Source of the DNA: Burkholderia sp. E7m39
GTDB lineage: Bacteria > Pseudomonadota > Gammaproteobacteria > Burkholderiales > Burkholderiaceae
NCBI GenBank assembly: GCA_001319865.1
Contig: BBSL01000176.1
Span: forward strand, 1-59,298
Length of the DNA: 59,298 nt
Reading direction: 5' to 3'
Part shown: positions 29,669 to 39,103 of the stretch, in pieces
Layout of the letters: each line of letters starts with the position of its first letter
How positions within the stretch are numbered: position 1 is the first letter of the stretch
Notes under the pieces: generated by a model
Databases searched by the model: none
Seen by the model: the letters and a program-made list of their open reading frames with translations, nothing else
Told to the model about the DNA's origin: nothing
Made by a program: the position numbers and the translations under genes

Positions 29669-30559
29669 TCAGCGACTGAAGTTCTCCGTCAATTCCGTCA
29701 ACACCTGAACGAAGGCCTTACTCGCCGCCGTCCGATACGCGTCCTTGCGTTGCAGCAGCACGGCCGTGCGCGCCGGCAGCGGCGGGTCGAGCGGCACGGG
29801 ATGCAACTCGGCATGCTCTCGTGCGATGCCGTCGGGCAGCACGGTTGCGAGCTGCCCGCGCCGTACGATCTCGACGATCGCACTGATCGAACTCACCTCG
29901 ATGGCAACCTGCGGACGAATCCGGTTCTGCGCGCAGTATTCGTCGATGTAACGGCGCGTCGCGAACGCCTTGTTCAGCAGCACCAGCCGTTCGCTGGCGA
30001 ACTCCTGTGCGGACAGCGGCTTGCGGCGCGTCGCGCGCGCATGGCCGCCGCCGACGACGAGACTCAATGTCTCGCGAAACAACGGCTCGCTTTCGATTTC
30101 CGCAGTATGGACGGGCTCGAACGCAATCCCGGCGTCGAGCCTGTCATCGGCGAGTTGCGCTTCGATCTGGTCCTGCGTGATTTCCTGAATGTCGATCGCG
30201 ATGCCGGGGTGCAGGCCATAAAAACGATCGATCACAGGCCCAACGAGATACGCCGTGAAGGTCGGCGTCACGGCAAGACGCAGATTGCCGCGGCTCAGTT
30301 CGCCGACGTCATGTATCGCACGCACGCCAGCATCCAGATCCTGTAGCGCGAGCTTCGCATAGCGCATCCACGCCGCGCCCGCATCCGTGAGTTGCACGTT
30401 CCGCCCCGAACGGTCCAGCAGCTGCGTGCGCAGCGTGTCTTCCAATTGCCGTATCTGCTGCGACAGCGTGGGTTGCGAAACGTGCAGCGCCTCGGCGGCG
30501 CGCGTGAAATTGCGGTGTTCCGCGACGGCCAGGAAGTAACGGATATGACGCAGCAGCAT
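29669..30559 (-). CDS. cynR: LysR-family regulator of the cyn operon
   Basis: A 296-residue LysR protein with N-terminal HTH (LAVAEHRNFTRAAEALHVSQPTLSQQIRQLED) and a C-terminal effector domain. It is divergent from cynT and cynS, with about 150 bp between, matching the CynR arrangement of E. coli. CynR activates the operon when cyanate is present. The intergenic part 30575-30612 carries ATAACTATTGGTATTGCC-type A/T-rich sequence that could be the LysR box, but I could not settle the exact site. Confidence 0.88.
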   Translation of the reverse strand: MLLRHIRYFLAVAEHRNFTRAAEALHVSQPTLSQQIRQLEDTLRTQLLDRSGRNVQLTDAGAAWMRYAKLALQDLDAGVRAIHDVGELSRGNLRLAVTPTFTAYLVGPVIDRFYGLHPGIAIDIQEITQDQIEAQLADDRLDAGIAFEPVHTAEIESEPLFRETLSLVVGGGHARATRRKPLSAQEFASERLVLLNKAFATRRYIDEYCAQNRIRPQVAIEVSSISAIVEIVRRGQLATVLPDGIAREHAELHPVPLDPPLPARTAVLLQRKDAYRTAASKAFVQVLTELTENFSR

Positions 30560-30710
30560 GGCGAATTCCTCTTCTTCGATAACTATTGGTATTGCCTATG
30601 GCGAGGATCATAAACCCGTCTTGGACACTATGACGGAATGCGTCCATTCTCTGTGCAACGGGTCGCACTGAGCGACACTGCAACGAACGCCAGATTGAAT
30701 GGAGCAGGCC

Positions 30711-31370
30711 ATGCAAGAGATCATCGACGGTTTTCTGAAGTTTCAACGGGACATCGTGCCCCCGCGGAAGGAGTTGTTCCGCAAGCTGGCCACCAGCCAG
30801 ACGCCGCGCACACTGTTCATTTCCTGTTCCGATAGCCGGATGGTTCCCGAGCTGGTCACACAGCGCGAACCGGGCGATCTGTTCGTGATCCGCAATGCCG
30901 GCAACATCGTGCCTTCGTTCGGTCCGGAGCCCGGCGGTGTGTCGGCAACGGTCGAATATGCGGTGGCCGCGCTCGGCGTGACGGACGTGGTGATCTGCGG
31001 CCACTCGGACTGCGGCGCGATGACGGCCGTCGCGACGTGCAAGTGCCTCGACCATATGCCCGCCGTCGCGAACTGGCTGCGCTACGCCGACTCGGCGAAG
31101 CTCGTCAACGAGTCGCGTGAACATGCGAGCGAGCGCGAGCGCGTCGATTCGATGGTGCGCGAGAACGTCATCGCGCAACTCAACAACCTCAAGACCCATC
31201 CTTCCGTTGCACTGGCGCTCGCGCAGGGCCGCCTGAATCTGCACGGCTGGGTCTATGACATCGAATCCGGCTCGATCGACGCGCTCGACGCCGCGACTCG
31301 GCAGTTCGTGCCGCTCGCTGCGCATCCCGATGTCACCGCGACGCCCGCCGAGTGCGTGGCTGCGCATTGA
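30711..31370 (+). CDS. cynT: beta-carbonic anhydrase of the cyanate operon
   Basis: A 219-residue beta-class enzyme, the same length as E. coli CynT. Zinc ligands are visible as Cys39, His98 and Cys101, with the Asp41/Arg43 dyad (ISCSDSR and GHSDCGA). It hydrates the CO2 released by cyanase, preserving bicarbonate for further cyanate breakdown. The ATG at 30711 has GGAG seven bases upstream; the ATG at 30699 is the other option. It is the first gene of cynT-cynS-DUF1348. Confidence 0.93.
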   Translation: MQEIIDGFLKFQRDIVPPRKELFRKLATSQTPRTLFISCSDSRMVPELVTQREPGDLFVIRNAGNIVPSFGPEPGGVSATVEYAVAALGVTDVVICGHSDCGAMTAVATCKCLDHMPAVANWLRYADSAKLVNESREHASERERVDSMVRENVIAQLNNLKTHPSVALALAQGRLNLHGWVYDIESGSIDALDAATRQFVPLAAHPDVTATPAECVAAH

Positions 31371-31430
31371 TTCCCGGCTCGTCATTCCGACTGCCGATCT
31401 CACTACGTTGTTTATTCAAGGAGCAACATC

Positions 31431-31901
31431 ATGGCCCAATCGCAAGTCACGCCGAACGCACGCGAAGCATTGACGGAAACCATCATCGACGCGAAGGTGC
31501 GCAAGAACCTCACGTTCGAAGCCATCAACGAAGGCACGGGCTTGAGCGTCGCATACACGACAGCCGCGCTTCTCGGTCAGCATGCGCTGCCGGAGGACGC
31601 GGCGAAGCTGGTCGCCGAACGCCTCGAGCTCGACGCCGACGCCGTGCGCCTGCTGCAAACCATTCCCGTGCGCGGCAGCATTCCGGGCGGCGTGCCGACC
31701 GATCCGACCATCTACCGTTTCTACGAAATGGTGCAGGTGTACGGCTCGACGTTGAAGGCGCTGGTTCACGAGAAATTCGGCGACGGCATCATCAGCGCGA
31801 TCAACTTCAAGCTCGATATCCAGAAGGTGCCGGACCCCGAAGGCGGCGAGCGTGCTGTCATCACGCTCAACGGCAAGTATCTGCCGACCAAGCCGTTCTG
31901 A
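31431..31901 (+). CDS. cynS: cyanate hydratase (cyanase)
   Basis: A 156-residue cyanase with all three catalytic residues: Arg96, Glu99 ([10 protein letters not shown]) and Ser122 (GIISAINF). It converts cyanate plus bicarbonate to ammonia and CO2 as a decamer. The start follows AAGGAGCAAC. It is 60 bp downstream of cynT. Length and motifs are normal. Confidence 0.96.
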   Translation: MAQSQVTPNAREALTETIIDAKVRKNLTFEAINEGTGLSVAYTTAALLGQHALPEDAAKLVAERLELDADAVRLLQTIPVRGSIPGGVPTDPTIYRFYEMVQVYGSTLKALVHEKFGDGIISAINFKLDIQKVPDPEGGERAVITLNGKYLPTKPF

Positions 31902-31910
31902 GTTCATCGC

Positions 31911-31934
31911 GTCGCGGATCGGGCGATCCGCGAC
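31911..31934. repeat. perfect hairpin between cynS and the DUF1348 gene
   Basis: An 11-bp inverted repeat, GTCGCGGATCG and CGATCCGCGAC, around GG. With no T-run it is more likely a processing or stabilising stem than a full terminator, and may lower expression of the third gene. Confidence 0.65.
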
Positions 31935-31974
31935 ATACGAAGTGCAATCGCTGATCTGAAAAAGGAGAGCCGTC

Positions 31975-32457
31975 ATGTCGTCGCAACAGCAGGAAATTCG
32001 TCCGCCGCTTCCGCCGTTCACGCTGGAATCGGCCAAAGAAAAGGTTCGTCTCGCGGAAGACGGCTGGAATTCGCGCGATGCCGCCAAGGTCGCGCTCGCC
32101 TATTCGCTCGATACGAAATGGCGCAATCGCACGGAGTTCGCGAACAATCGCGACGAAGCGCGTGCGTTTCTCGAGCGCAAATGGCGCAAGGAACTCGACT
32201 ATCGCTTGATCAAGGAACTGTGGGCGTTCGACGGTAACCGTATCGCGGTGCGCTACGCATACGAATGGCGCGACGATGCGGGCAACTGGTTTCGCTCGTA
32301 CGGCAACGAGAACTGGGAGTTCGGCGCGGATGGGCTGATGCAGCGCCGCTTCGCGTGCATTAACGACATGCCGATCAAGGAGTCCGAGCGGAAGTTTCAC
32401 TGGCCGCTCGGACGTCGTCCGGACGATCATCCCGGCTTGAGCGATCTGGGCCTGTGA
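31975..32457 (+). CDS. DUF1348 / NTF2-like protein, third gene of the cyn cluster
   Basis: A 160-residue protein with the DUF1348 pattern: [50 protein letters not shown] and [27 protein letters not shown]. These are NTF2-fold proteins of unknown enzyme activity. The gene starts 74 bp after cynS with an AAAGGAG site. Its presence in the cyanate cluster hints at a role in handling a related nitrogen compound, but no direct evidence is seen. Confidence 0.85.
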   Translation: MSSQQQEIRPPLPPFTLESAKEKVRLAEDGWNSRDAAKVALAYSLDTKWRNRTEFANNRDEARAFLERKWRKELDYRLIKELWAFDGNRIAVRYAYEWRDDAGNWFRSYGNENWEFGADGLMQRRFACINDMPIKESERKFHWPLGRRPDDHPGLSDLGL

Positions 32458-32462
32458 AAGCC

Positions 32463-32480
32463 CGCGCCGCGCGCGGCGCG
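32463..32480. repeat. 18-bp GC palindrome between convergent genes
   Basis: CGCGCCGCG directly abuts CGCGGCGCG between the DUF1348 gene and the convergent EAL gene. It could act as a bidirectional stop signal but has no T-run. Confidence 0.4.
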
Positions 32481-32487
32481 CCGACGC

Positions 32488-34086
32488 TCAGGGCGTGACG
32501 CGCGTGCGCGCCGGGTTGATCGGGCTCGGCGCGGTATCGGCGAACAGTTGCGACACGGGCAGGGGCCGCTGATAAAAGTAGCCCTGGCCGAACGGAATGC
32601 CGAGACTGCGCAGCGCTTCGTGCTGCGTCTGCGTTTCGACGCCCTCCGCGATCACTTCCATGCCGTAGTGCTTCGACACAGCCGCGATCGCGCGAATCAG
32701 TTCGCCGCCTTCACGGTCCACCTGCCGCACGAACTGCCCGTCGATCTTCACGTAGTCGAATGGAAAGCGGCCCAGCAAGTCGAGGTTGCTGTGCTGCGTG
32801 CCGAAGTCGTCGATCGCGAAGCGCACGCCGTGCGCCTTCAGCAGGTTGAAGATGCGTTCATTGCGCGCGTGCTTGTCGAGCAGAAAGCGCTCGGTGACTT
32901 CGAGTATCAGCGTGATGTCGTCGGGCAGCGTGCGTTGCACGGCCAGCACGTCGGCGGCGAAGTCCTTGCGTTCGAGATCCATCGGCGCGACGTTGATGGC
33001 GATGCGCAACGGGCGGATGTCCGTCTTCTGCGCGATCTCGGCAGTCGCGCGTTGCAGCACGAAACGCGTGACGGCGGGAAGCAGACTGCTGCGTTCCACT
33101 TCCGCCATGAAAATTGCGGGGCTCACGCTGCCCCAGCGCGGGTGCGTCCAGCGTATCAGCGCCTCGACGCCCACGATGCGGCGCGTCGCGATTTCGACGA
33201 CAGGCTGATACGCGACATGCAATTGCCCGTGCCTCAGCGCCCGCCGCACCGACGACAGCAACAGACGGCGCGGCGCGAAAGCGATCAGATAGGCGGCGCC
33301 GATCAGCAGATTCAGAAGCACGGCGGCCGCGCCTGCAAGCGCACCATATTTCCAATGCGTTTGCGCGACGAACGCCGGCGCGGCTACCGCGACGATCGAG
33401 AATGCCCAGCGCGGCGACGACGCGCGCGTGCCGCGCAATGCGGCGGCCGCGTCGGCGGCAATTAGCGCGCGGCGATCGTTCAATGCCGGCGCGCCGGGCA
33501 CGACGAGCACGACCTGTTCGGCTTCGTAGCGAACGCCGTGCGCGAGCGCATCGGCCAGATAGGTCGCCTCGACGACGTACAGCAAACCCTCGTCCTTCCC
33601 CGTCGGAACATAGAGCGACATGACGGGCGCCTGCGGCTGGAAAGGCGTGCCGGCGATCAGATCGATCGTGATGCCCGACGGTTCTCGGGGCAGATAGACG
33701 GACAACGGAATGTCGATGCGTCCCATCGATGAAGAGCAATACAAACGCCCTTTGGCGACGAGGTTGATGCTGCGCACGTATTGCACGTACGTCTGCAGTT
33801 CCGTCAGCCGCTGCTGGATGGGCGCGCAACGCTGCCCAGGCAGCGCGGACAACGCGCTTTGCTGACGCGATACGACGTTATCGAGAATGCGGTCGATGGA
33901 TTCGACCATGTCGCTCGCGATCAGGCCCTCGCGCTCGCGAACGGCCGTGTCCGCCGCGTGTCTCGCCCAGATGACAGCCGCCACGACAATGCAGACGCCG
34001 CAGATCATCGCGATGACGAGCGCCGCCGCGGGCGTGAAGCCGCGCGCGACGAGGGGGGGCTGGCGAATCGAAAAAGGCTTCGTCAC
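32488..34086 (-). CDS. EAL phosphodiesterase with periplasmic CSS-motif domain
   Basis: A 532-residue protein: N-terminal membrane helix (about 18-40), periplasmic region with the redox-responsive CSS motif (YCSSSMG) and an earlier Cys (QRCAPIQQR), second helix (about 245-270), and a C-terminal EAL domain (EALIRW, EVTERF, KIDGQF, AEGVET). The loop-6 sequence is DDFGTQHSNLDLL rather than [10 protein letters not shown], a deviation common in CSS-type enzymes. It should degrade c-di-GMP in response to envelope thiol state. It has no obvious operon partner. Confidence 0.9.
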   Translation of the reverse strand: MTKPFSIRQPPLVARGFTPAAALVIAMICGVCIVVAAVIWARHAADTAVREREGLIASDMVESIDRILDNVVSRQQSALSALPGQRCAPIQQRLTELQTYVQYVRSINLVAKGRLYCSSSMGRIDIPLSVYLPREPSGITIDLIAGTPFQPQAPVMSLYVPTGKDEGLLYVVEATYLADALAHGVRYEAEQVVLVVPGAPALNDRRALIAADAAAALRGTRASSPRWAFSIVAVAAPAFVAQTHWKYGALAGAAAVLLNLLIGAAYLIAFAPRRLLLSSVRRALRHGQLHVAYQPVVEIATRRIVGVEALIRWTHPRWGSVSPAIFMAEVERSSLLPAVTRFVLQRATAEIAQKTDIRPLRIAINVAPMDLERKDFAADVLAVQRTLPDDITLILEVTERFLLDKHARNERIFNLLKAHGVRFAIDDFGTQHSNLDLLGRFPFDYVKIDGQFVRQVDREGGELIRAIAAVSKHYGMEVIAEGVETQTQHEALRSLGIPFGQGYFYQRPLPVSQLFADTAPSPINPARTRVTP

Positions 34087-34784
34087 GGGGTCCGATACGG
34101 GATCACGACATGAGGACGATGCACCGCGTGTGCCGCGCTATCGCCGGATGAATATAGCATGCGTGCATTCGCGAGAAGCCGGGCCGGCTGCGTCGATTCT
34201 GCAATCACTCGCATGGCAGTCCTGATTAATTGGCGCACGTATCGTTCAAGGGCTGCGTTGGAACACACTTCCAAATCGTCGATGCATAAGCACACGAAAA
34301 AGCGCTCGAAATTCATTTACGTCTGATTAATAGCGATCGCGTATTGCTTCATGCTTAATAAATAACGGAAAACGCGAATTCATTTTGAATGGAGTTTAAC
34401 CGGTTTGCATAGTAATTAAGGCCGGAAAATATTTTGTAATGAACGTTGACACGCTGACGTTTGCCCAACTAATCTACCGTCCATCGTAAGCCGACAGTCA
34501 TTCCGCGAGGGCGCATTATCATCGCGCGAACTGTCGGCAACGCGAGTCTGTTCGCGAGCGGCAACTGTCGCGCGCGCCGTTGTCACGTCGTGGCTTTTCT
34601 CTTTCTCGTTTTAAAAACGTAAGTATCGGCAAATCAGGTCGAGGCTTATTTTCGTCGGCATTTTTTGCCAATCTTTCATTCGCCTTAAAGCGTGTGAGGG
34701 GACCTTTTTACGCCTTCATTTTTAATAAAAACAAAGACTCGTCACCACACATTTCCAGGCTGCTTTATCCGATCAGGACGAACC
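34087..34784. other. long AT-rich intergenic region
   Basis: This 698-bp gap between the divergent EAL and aminopeptidase genes holds no convincing gene. It is much more AT-rich than its surroundings, especially 34310-34450 and 34590-34750. It contains TTGGAA-N5-TTCCAA (34258-34274) and a nested inverted repeat at 34490-34538 (outer arms GCCGACAGT/ACTGTCGGC, inner CGCGA/TCGCG). It could be a complex promoter with a structured leader or a silencer-protein binding tract. Confidence 0.6.
34490..34538. repeat. nested inverted repeat upstream of the M1 peptidase gene
   Basis: The outer 9-bp arms are 34490-34498 and 34530-34538; the inner 5-bp arms are 34504-34508 and 34522-34526 with a 13-base loop. 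It could form an RNA leader structure or protein site; no function is proven. Confidence 0.5.
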
Positions 34785-36953
34785 ATGCGATCAATATTTC
34801 GGTTAAAGGTGCAGTGTGTGTTACTGGCAACGACGCTGGCGTTAGGTGCATGTGGAGGCTCCGACGACTCAGGCCTGACGTCGAGCAAGACTGCGCAGGC
34901 GGGCGCGACGGCACCCGCCGCGCAGCCCGCGCTGTCGGCGCCGTCGCCCGTTGTCGCCGATGCGTCGGTCAACAAGTCGGTGCCGCCCGTCGAGCTTCCC
35001 GATACCGTGAAGCCGATCAATTACAAGCTGTGGTTCCGGCCCAATGCGGATCTGTCGTCATTCGACGGCCGCGCCGATGTCGAGATCCAGGTGACGAAGA
35101 ACGTCGACCAGATCGTCATTGCCGGGCATCGGATCAAGTTCGTCAACGGCAAGACCACGCTGCAGCCGGGCAACGTGCAACTGATCGCGACGCCGCAGGA
35201 CGATGGCGACTTCTATCAGCTGCGGCCCGTCAGCGGGCAGATTCACGCCGGCAACTATTCGCTGCACATGGAGTGGTCGGGCATCATCAACTTCAAGACC
35301 TACGATGATCCCGCCACGAAAACGGGCGGCAGCTGCGGCAACGATCCGTATCCTGGCTGCTCCGCGGCGGAGGGCGTGTTCCGCGTCGACCTGAAAGGCA
35401 CGGACGGCTCGACGAGCGGCGCCATCCTCACGCAGGGAGAAACCAATCTTGCGCGCCAATGGTTTCCCGGCTGGGACGAGCCCGCATTTCGCACGACGTA
35501 CGAAGTGTCGGCGGACGTGCCGCAGCAGTGGCGCGTCGTATCGAACGCCGCCGAGAAGCCGTCCGTCAACGTGGATAGCGGCTACAAGCGCGTGTCGTTC
35601 GAGAAGACACCGCCGATGCCGCAATATCTGCTGTTCTTCGGCGGCGGCATGTTCGATACGCTCGAAGACGATTTCGTGAGTCCGCTGCACGACGGCAAGA
35701 ACCTGCACTTGCGCATCTTCACGCCGCCGGGCATGCGCGACTGGGCCATCCCCGCGATGCAGCAGACCAAGCAGGCGCTCGATTACTACTATCGCTATAC
35801 GGGCATACCGTTGCCGCTCACGAAGTTCGACACGATCGCCGCAAACGACGCGTTCAAGGAGCAGAAGGATCTGAACTTCGGCGGCATGGAGAACTGGGGC
35901 GCCATTCTCGAATTCGCCGACGATATCCTTCCGCAGCCCGGCACGCCGATGTCCGATTACGGCGTAACGGTGCTCACGCATGAAGCGGCGCACCAGTGGT
36001 TCGGCGACCTCGTGACGCTGGACTGGTGGGATGACGTGTGGATGAACGAATCGTTTGCGACGTACTTCGAGAACAAGACGAAGATCCTGTTCTTCCCTGA
36101 TCGCTTCAGCTGGACCGACGAAGTGAAGACCAAGTACGCCGTGATGTCGCGCGATCTGAGGAACACGTCGTTCCCGGTTCAGCCGAACTTCAACGACTGG
36201 GCCTCGAACGACTTCGTGCTGAGCGCGAGTCCGTTCACGTACGACAAGGGCGGCATCGTACTGAAGATGCTCGAAAACTATCTCGGCGACGGCGTGATGC
36301 GCAGAGGCTTGCAGCAGTATCTGGCCGACTACTCGTTCGGCAACTCGACGCCCAAGCGCCTGTGGGACGAACTCGCGAAGGCCAGCGGCGAGCCGATGGT
36401 CGCGATCGGCGACAGCTTCGTGCGGCAAACGGGCGTGCCGCTCGTGTCGCTCGACACGCAGTGCGATCTGACGAGCAACGAAACCGTCGTGACGTTGAAG
36501 CAATCGCCGTATCCGAACCAGAACCTGTATCCGGGCATCCAGTGGACGATTCCCATCACGCTCGGCTATGGCGAGGGTTTCGCGCGTCGCAAGACGGTGG
36601 CGATGAAGGACACGCAGATGCAGGTGCGCGTGAACGGCTGCACGGGTGTGGTCGCGGACCCGAGCGGGCTCGACTACTACGTGACGAACTACGGTGACAA
36701 CGCGTGGAGCCAATTGCTCGCGCAGAGCAGCGCGTTGACCGATCCCGTGCTGCTGACCAACCTGCAGATGGAAGCGAAGATGCTCGTGAATTCCGGGCTC
36801 GCCGATCCGTCGCGCGCTACTTCGATCGGCTCGATCACGCCGCCTGTCACGGCGATGGCGCGTCGTCAGATGCTGGTCGCGCCGCAGGTCGAGACGGTTC
36901 GCCCCGTGCTGCGTTATCAGGGCAAGCTGAAGTCGCGTGACAAGACGCAGTAA
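34785..36953 (+). CDS. M1-family zinc aminopeptidase lipoprotein
   Basis: A 722-residue exported protein with a lipoprotein signal (CVLLATTLALGACGG, lipobox LGAC) and a low-complexity Ala/Ser/Pro spacer to about residue 68. The catalytic region has exopeptidase motif GGMENWG (about 366-372) and zinc motif HEAAHQWFGD (His399, Glu400, His403), with the third ligand in NESFATYFE. It should trim N-terminal residues from peptides in the periplasm or outer membrane. The C-terminal ERAP1-like domain appears shortened. The ATG at 34785 follows AGGACGAACC. Confidence 0.9.
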   Translation: MRSIFRLKVQCVLLATTLALGACGGSDDSGLTSSKTAQAGATAPAAQPALSAPSPVVADASVNKSVPPVELPDTVKPINYKLWFRPNADLSSFDGRADVEIQVTKNVDQIVIAGHRIKFVNGKTTLQPGNVQLIATPQDDGDFYQLRPVSGQIHAGNYSLHMEWSGIINFKTYDDPATKTGGSCGNDPYPGCSAAEGVFRVDLKGTDGSTSGAILTQGETNLARQWFPGWDEPAFRTTYEVSADVPQQWRVVSNAAEKPSVNVDSGYKRVSFEKTPPMPQYLLFFGGGMFDTLEDDFVSPLHDGKNLHLRIFTPPGMRDWAIPAMQQTKQALDYYYRYTGIPLPLTKFDTIAANDAFKEQKDLNFGGMENWGAILEFADDILPQPGTPMSDYGVTVLTHEAAHQWFGDLVTLDWWDDVWMNESFATYFENKTKILFFPDRFSWTDEVKTKYAVMSRDLRNTSFPVQPNFNDWASNDFVLSASPFTYDKGGIVLKMLENYLGDGVMRRGLQQYLADYSFGNSTPKRLWDELAKASGEPMVAIGDSFVRQTGVPLVSLDTQCDLTSNETVVTLKQSPYPNQNLYPGIQWTIPITLGYGEGFARRKTVAMKDTQMQVRVNGCTGVVADPSGLDYYVTNYGDNAWSQLLAQSSALTDPVLLTNLQMEAKMLVNSGLADPSRATSIGSITPPVTAMARRQMLVAPQVETVRPVLRYQGKLKSRDKTQ

Positions 36954-37094
36954 GCAGGTGACGTGAGCGTGCGCCGTTGCCGTCCGCGACGCGAACGGGG
37001 ACGGCGGCGAACGCGTGGCGCGCCGCGCGCTTCCGGCATCGTGTGGGAAGCGCGCGACGCGTTTTCGCATCGGCGAATGCTTGCGGCCGTTGGG

Positions 37095-38024
37095 TCAGGC
37101 GCGCAATTCGGCTGGCTCCAGAAAAAAGCCGGTGCTGTCCGCGAGCTGGCCGATCATGAAATCGATGAAGGTTCGTACTCGCAGCGGCTGCTCCGTGCGA
37201 TGCCGGTAGTAGATGTAGATCGACTCGCGCTGCGTCAGGTGCTGCGTGAGCAACGGCACGAGCCGTCCCGCGCGAATATGCGCAACGGCCGAAAAACTGC
37301 CGAGCTGTCCGATCGCCACGCCCGACAGCACGGCTTCCGTCTCCGCGTCGATGTCGTTCACGCATAGCGTCGCGGCAATGTCGCGATAGACGATTTCATT
37401 GCCGATCAGAAATTCCCACGGCGCCTGTTTGCCCGTGTTCGCCCGCCGATATCCCGTGCAGCGATGGGCGTCGAGATCGTCGATGGACTGCGGCGCGCCG
37501 TGCCGCTCGATATAGGCCGGCGACGCGCACACGATCAGTTGAATAGGCAGCAGGCGCCGCGCGATGGCGCCGCCCGCGGGGGGCGAGCCGCCGCGAAAGC
37601 CGACATCGGCGCGGTCGCTGACGAGGTCGGTGAAGTGATCGTCGAAGCGGACGTCGAGCTGCACGTCCGGATAGCGCGCGGCGAATGCGACGATGGACGG
37701 CCACAGCACCGCGCGCCCGAGTGCCGTCGGCGCGCTGACGCGCAACGGGCCCGCGACTTCGTCTTTCGCGCGACGGGCGTCGTCGATTGCCGACGACAAC
37801 GTGGCGAGCGCCGGCTCCACGCTGAGCAGCAGGCGTTGTCCTTCCTCCGTCAGGCTCAGCTTGCGGGTGGTGCGGTGAAACAGCCGCACGCCCAGCGATT
37901 TCTCCAGCTGCATGACGGCCTGGCTCGCCGCCTGAGGCGAAATGCCCTGATCGACGGCTGCCTTGCGCAAGTTGCCGAGTGTCGCGGCGCGGACAAAAAT
38001 CGAAATGGCGCGCACCTCGTTCAT
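37095..38024 (-). CDS. LysR-family regulator, divergent from an SDR gene
   Basis: A 309-residue LysR protein with HTH FVRAATLGNLRKAAVDQGISPQAASQAVMQLEK and an effector domain containing the aromatic-regulator-like FHRTTRKLSLTEEGQRL and RVRTFIDFMIGQL. I chose the ATG at 38024 (MNEVRAISIF). It diverges from the short-chain dehydrogenase gene with 130 bp between, so that gene is its likely target. The inducer is unknown. Confidence 0.87.
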   Translation of the reverse strand: MNEVRAISIFVRAATLGNLRKAAVDQGISPQAASQAVMQLEKSLGVRLFHRTTRKLSLTEEGQRLLLSVEPALATLSSAIDDARRAKDEVAGPLRVSAPTALGRAVLWPSIVAFAARYPDVQLDVRFDDHFTDLVSDRADVGFRGGSPPAGGAIARRLLPIQLIVCASPAYIERHGAPQSIDDLDAHRCTGYRRANTGKQAPWEFLIGNEIVYRDIAATLCVNDIDAETEAVLSGVAIGQLGSFSAVAHIRAGRLVPLLTQHLTQRESIYIYYRHRTEQPLRVRTFIDFMIGQLADSTGFFLEPAELRA

Positions 38025-38076
38025 GGGCCGTCCCCGTTTTTGACAGGTGATTAGCAAGTAAAAGTTGATTATCAGT

Positions 38077-38094
38077 CTAGCAAACGACGGCTAG
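38077..38094. promoter_or_regulatory. candidate LysR operator
   Basis: CTAGC-N8-GCTAG is a perfect 18-bp inverted repeat midway between the divergent LysR and SDR genes, the expected place for a LysR site. Confidence 0.45.
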
Positions 38095-38154
38095 TTTATG
38101 CGAATCGCTCGTCCTATCCTTCGTTCACTTTCACCACCAACGTAGGAGCAGGTC

Positions 38155-39012
38155 ATGAGCAGCGTCACGCAACAGCAATTCAAACGCGTCTGGTTCATTA
38201 CGGGCGCATCGCGCGGTCTGGGCGCACTGATGGCCAAGGCGGCGCTGGCCGACGGCAACGCCGTGGTCGCCGCAGGCCGCAACGTCGGCGCGATTGTCGA
38301 GCGGGTGGGCGAGTCGCCCGCCCTGTTGCCCGTCGCGCTCGACGTCACGAACGAGGCGCAAGCCAAGGCCGCCGTCGAGGCAGCGCTCGCGAAATTCGGC
38401 CGTATCGACGTGCTGGTCAACAACGCGGGCTTCGGTCTGCTCGCGGCAGTCGAAGAATCGAGCGACGCGGACGTGCGCCGCATGTACGACACCAACGTGT
38501 TCGGTCTGTTGAATGTGACGCGCGCCGTGCTGCCCGTGATGCGCAAGCAGCGCTCGGGTCACGTGATGAACCTGTCGTCGATCGGCGGCTATCGCGCGGC
38601 GGCGGGCTTCGGCGTGTATAGCTCGACGAAGTTCGCCGTCGAGGGCATCACGGAAGCGCTGCACGCGGAACTGAAGCCGCTCGGCATTCACGCGACGGTT
38701 GTCGAACCGGGTTATTTCCGGACGGACTTTCTGGACGCGACATCGCTGCTGGTCGGCAAGGAGATCATCGACGACTACGACGAGACGTCGGGCAACGTGC
38801 GCCGCTTTGCGGTGGGCATGAACCACAACCAGCCCGGCGACCCCGAAAAGCTCGCGACGGCGCTCGTCACGCTGGCGGATGCGCAAACGCCGCCGCTGCG
38901 CCTGCCGCTCGGCACGGACACGCTGAAGGCGATCGCCGACAAGAACGCGTTCGTGGCCGCGGAGACGCAGACGTGGCGGACGCTGTCGCAATCGACGGAC
39001 TTTGCCGTCTGA
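38155..39012 (+). CDS. short-chain dehydrogenase/reductase
   Basis: A 285-residue classical SDR: cofactor motif TGASRGLG (about residues 17-24), NNAGFG, catalytic Ser in LSSIGG, and YSSTK with the active Tyr and Lys. The extended C-terminus after PGYFRTDF is typical of the NADP-dependent subgroup often annotated as oxidoreductases acting on small ketones or alcohols. Start follows AGGAGCAGGTC. It probably answers to the divergent LysR regulator. Confidence 0.9.
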   Translation: MSSVTQQQFKRVWFITGASRGLGALMAKAALADGNAVVAAGRNVGAIVERVGESPALLPVALDVTNEAQAKAAVEAALAKFGRIDVLVNNAGFGLLAAVEESSDADVRRMYDTNVFGLLNVTRAVLPVMRKQRSGHVMNLSSIGGYRAAAGFGVYSSTKFAVEGITEALHAELKPLGIHATVVEPGYFRTDFLDATSLLVGKEIIDDYDETSGNVRRFAVGMNHNQPGDPEKLATALVTLADAQTPPLRLPLGTDTLKAIADKNAFVAAETQTWRTLSQSTDFAV

Positions 39013-39040
39013 GCCGGTATGACGGGACGAAGCGGTCCCT

Positions 39041-39075
39041 AAAAAAACAGCGCCGCTGCGTGAGCAACGGCGCTG
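39041..39075 (-). terminator. intrinsic terminator of the repeat-protein gene
   Basis: Read on the minus strand: stem CAGCGCCG / CGGCGCTG with a 12-base loop and then seven T. It follows the minus-strand gene ending at 39104 and may also serve the convergent SDR gene. Confidence 0.75.
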
Positions 39076-39103
39076 TGTGTGGTTCTGCGTCCCGCTTTGG
39101 AGC

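Noticed and set aside
34625..34655. Sigma-28 promoter on the minus strand driving the EAL gene
   Set aside because: A GCCGATAC-like -10 exists but the -35 is off by base and spacing, and it lies over 500 bp from the gene.
35058..37070. 670-residue minus-strand frame opposite the aminopeptidase gene
   Set aside because: Antisense shadow; the plus strand has clear M1 motifs and a lipoprotein signal.
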